Shown here piece after piece: positions 62,669 through 64,000 of a stretch of DNA of 64,000 bases. Where the stretch lies: NCBI RefSeq assembly GCF_051903925.1, contig NZ_CP173678.1:2852001-2916000 (forward strand), given 5' to 3'. This stretch comes from G051903925 sp051903925. GTDB lineage: Bacteria > Pseudomonadota > Alphaproteobacteria > Zavarziniales > Zavarziniaceae. Position numbers and translations under genes: made by a program. The notes beneath the pieces were generated by a model. The model did no database searches. It was not told the origin of the DNA and worked only from the letters and a program-made list of their open reading frames with translations. Numbering within the stretch: position 1 is the stretch's first letter; every line of letters begins with the position of its first letter.

Positions 62669-62953
62669 TCATGGCCCTGGGCCAGGCCGCTTGCCGTGCC
62701 CGAAGGCATAGCCCAGATCGGGAACCCGCGTCGGCCGCGTCACTTCCCATCCCTGTGAACTGAGCAGGACCAACACGCGATCGACGGCGGCCGTGATCTC
62801 CGCCTCGCGCGCCGCCTGATGAGCGATCTCAGCGGCGCCCCCGGCGCGAGAGCGCTTGTGTGGGCGGATGCCATGGATCGCCTGCGCCAATGCCACGCGC
62901 AGCTCGGCCAGGGGGATGCATTCCCTTGTGTGGTCGGTCATCAGCATGATCAT
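62669..62953 (-). CDS. Small phage protein of unknown function
   Basis: 94 residues (from ATG 62953; ATG 62947 and 62941 also possible). Helical centre (GAAEIAHQAAREAEITAAVDRVLVLL) followed by SSQGWEVTRPTRVPDLGYAFG. No strong ribosome binding site. It is divergent from the rightward operon. Unrecognised. Confidence 0.5.
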   Translation of the reverse strand: MIMLMTDHTRECIPLAELRVALAQAIHGIRPHKRSRAGGAAEIAHQAAREAEITAAVDRVLVLLSSQGWEVTRPTRVPDLGYAFGHGKRPGPGP

Positions 62954-63087
62954 GATTGGAACATAACAAGAACTCAACGGCCCTAGGGAATTTCCCAGGT
63001 GCGCGGTATCCGGGTAACGCGGCACACGAACCATCTGCGCACGACGATTCCGGTTCGTTCTCGCGAGTGCGCAGCTTCATTCCAGTG

Positions 63088-63138
63088 TGTGCCGTATTGG
63101 CAGAAATGGTTTGCCGGTAAGTTGGCCGTTATGGCACA
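63088..63138. promoter_or_regulatory. Right operator pair before the rightward operon
   Basis: TGTGCC-GTATT-GGCAGA (63088-63104) and TTGGCC-GTTAT-GGCACA (63122-63138), centres 34 bp apart, match the immunity-region palindromes. Between them lie TTGGCA (63097) and TAAGTT (63118) with 15 bases spacing, a possible promoter for the plus-strand genes starting at 63169 that would be blocked by bound repressor. Confidence 0.7.
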
Positions 63139-63168
63139 TTCCGGGACACCACAACCCGGACGGTTCCC

Positions 63169-63390
63169 ATGACCCGCACGCTTCCCTCCGGCGCCCGCGT
63201 GATCCCGATCGACGCCGCGCGCCGCCCGCTCGACATCAACCGCGTCGCTGCCGGCAATGCCTTCGTGCCGCCGCCGCCGCGCGCGCCCGCCCCGCTGATC
63301 GGCACGCCCCTGGCCTGGGTGCTCCTGGCCTCCAGCTGCTCCGGCGCCTGGCTGGCCCTGGGCTACGTCCTGGCGAAGGTGCTGGCATGA
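63169..63390 (+). CDS. Small membrane protein, first gene of rightward operon
   Basis: 73 residues with a C-terminal membrane span (LAWVLLASSCSGAWLALGYVLA). It begins 31 bases after the second operator, so it is probably controlled by the phage repressor. Unknown role; early host-takeover or exclusion function possible. Confidence 0.6.
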   Translation: MTRTLPSGARVIPIDAARRPLDINRVAAGNAFVPPPPRAPAPLIGTPLAWVLLASSCSGAWLALGYVLAKVLA

Positions 63391-63662
63391 GCGGGCGCGC
63401 CCGGCCGGCGGCACCCCGCCGTCCCTTCACCGAGCGGGAGGATCGCCTGCTCGTGTACCTGCGCGACGGCGGCCTGGGCTGGCGCGCGATCGCCGCCACC
63501 TTCCGCTTCAGCTTCGGGGAAGGGGGCGGCCGCGCCGCCGCCACGCTGCAGCAGCGCCACGCCATCCTGGCCTGGCGCGCCGCCCGCGCCGCCCGCGCGC
63601 CCGCCGCATCGCGGCCGGGCGCCCCGGTGCAGCCCGAGGTGCGGGCCGAGGTGCGGGCATGA
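63387..63662 (+). CDS. Small putative DNA-binding protein
   Basis: 91 residues. PFTEREDRLLVYLRDGGLGWRAIAATF resembles SANT/Myb-like or GcrA-like helix-turn-helix sequences. Ala/Arg-rich basic tail. Coupled to both neighbours by ATGA overlaps. Confidence 0.6.
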   Translation: MSGRARPAAPRRPFTEREDRLLVYLRDGGLGWRAIAATFRFSFGEGGGRAAATLQQRHAILAWRAARAARAPAASRPGAPVQPEVRAEVRA

Positions 63663-63922
63663 GCGCCGCCGTCCTGCCGCTGCGCCCGGCTCGCCGCACG
63701 GTCGCCACCGTCCGCATCCGCGCCGAACAGAAGGGCGACCAGATCGGGGTCGAGCTGCTGGACCACGACGTCAACGGCATGGTCCTGGTGGCCGCGGCCG
63801 ACTGCCTGCTGCGCCACATGGCCGAGCGCCTCGCCGCCGGTGGCCTGCATCGCGCTGCCGAGCTGCGCCGCGTGCAGCGCGCCCTGGCCGAGCTCGGCCT
63901 GCAGCAGGTGCTGGACGCATGA
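63659..63922 (+). CDS. Small rightward-operon protein
   Basis: 87 residues, helical C-terminal half (MAERLAAGGLHRAAELRRVQRALAELGL). Coupled to both neighbours by ATGA overlaps. Unrecognised. Confidence 0.55.
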   Translation: MSAAVLPLRPARRTVATVRIRAEQKGDQIGVELLDHDVNGMVLVAAADCLLRHMAERLAAGGLHRAAELRRVQRALAELGLQQVLDA

Positions 63923-64000
63923 CCGCGACCTGCGCCACGCGCCCGCCCGAGGGCCGCACGTTCGAGGTCGGCGACACGGTCGAGGTGACGGCCGGCGAGC
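63919..64000 (+). CDS. Start of a further rightward-operon gene
   Basis: The frame opens at ATG 63919, overlapping the previous stop, and continues to the window edge (first residues MTATCATRPPEGRTFEVGD). Too short to classify. Confidence 0.55.
   Translation, partial: MTATCATRPPEGRTFEVGDTVEVTAGE

Larger units (their letters stand above)
28601..64000. mobile_element. Temperate T7/BPP-1-like prophage, left end and body (right end outside window)
   Basis: Left boundary is the truncated tRNA-Lys at 28601. The interior holds terminase, portal, scaffold, capsid, tail tubular proteins, internal virion proteins, tail fibre, endolysin, primase-helicase and repressors in a coherent order, nearly all leftward. 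No integrase gene is present within the window, so the prophage continues past base 64000. The structural order resembles T7 (gp11, gp12, gp13, gp14-16, gp17, lysis) but there is no phage RNA polymerase, and the repressor region is that of a temperate phage. Confidence 0.92.

Overview
The window comes from a high-GC alphaproteobacterium, probably of the Rhodospirillales type. The evidence is the unbroken housekeeping order yebC-ruvCAB-ybgC-tolQRAB-pal-cpoB-tilS-ftsH, dense ATGA/TGATG gene overlaps and GC-rich third codon positions. Genus and species cannot be read from it.

Bases 1-15,510 are core chromosome. They hold the end of a YmdB-type metallophosphoesterase, a CheY-like receiver protein with glutamate where the phospho-acceptor aspartate should be, an SMP-30/gluconolactonase-like hydrolase, yebC, Holliday-junction processing (ruvCAB), the complete Tol-Pal envelope system with ybgC and cpoB, tilS and ftsH. 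Bases 15,546-26,958 are an accessory catabolic region: a phytanoyl-CoA-dioxygenase-like protein, an operon of CocE/NonD hydrolase, Rieske oxygenase and D-2-hydroxyacid dehydrogenase, a TetR regulator, an SLC13-type transporter with RCK-C domains, an SDR dehydrogenase, a Baeyer-Villiger-type flavin monooxygenase and a divergent AraC regulator. Bases 27,059-28,522 encode a phosphatase/ADP-ribosylglycohydrolase fusion.

From 28,601 to beyond the right edge (at least 35.4 kb) lies a temperate prophage. Its left end is a 45-bp 3' fragment of tRNA-Lys(CUU), cut at the anticodon loop, which is the attachment-site duplicate left by integration. The intact tRNA and the integrase should lie to the right, outside the window. 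Late genes run leftward in a T7/BPP-1-like podovirus order: terminase, portal, Bbp19-like, scaffold, capsid, tail tubular A and B, gp13-like, internal virion proteins including a transglycosylase, very large injected-type proteins, tail fibre, lysis genes. One giant protein carries ParB-like and zeta-toxin-kinase-like domains. Primase, helicase and small early genes lie at 55.5-60.9 kb. Divergent XRE repressors with operator palindromes lie at 60.86-61.3 kb, followed by rightward accessory genes.

The stretches least explained by ordinary phage biology are: (i) an AT-rich convergent two-gene cargo (47.5-49.7 kb) placed between scaffold and capsid genes; (ii) an array of GTTAC/GTAAC repeats between helicase and terminase; (iii) a run of five hairpins around a 35-codon basic ORF with a strong ribosome binding site (62.37-62.56 kb); (iv) a family of TGTGCC-N5-GGCACA operators; (v) reading-frame switching in the polyvalent gene. 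Functions beyond recognisable domains are inference.
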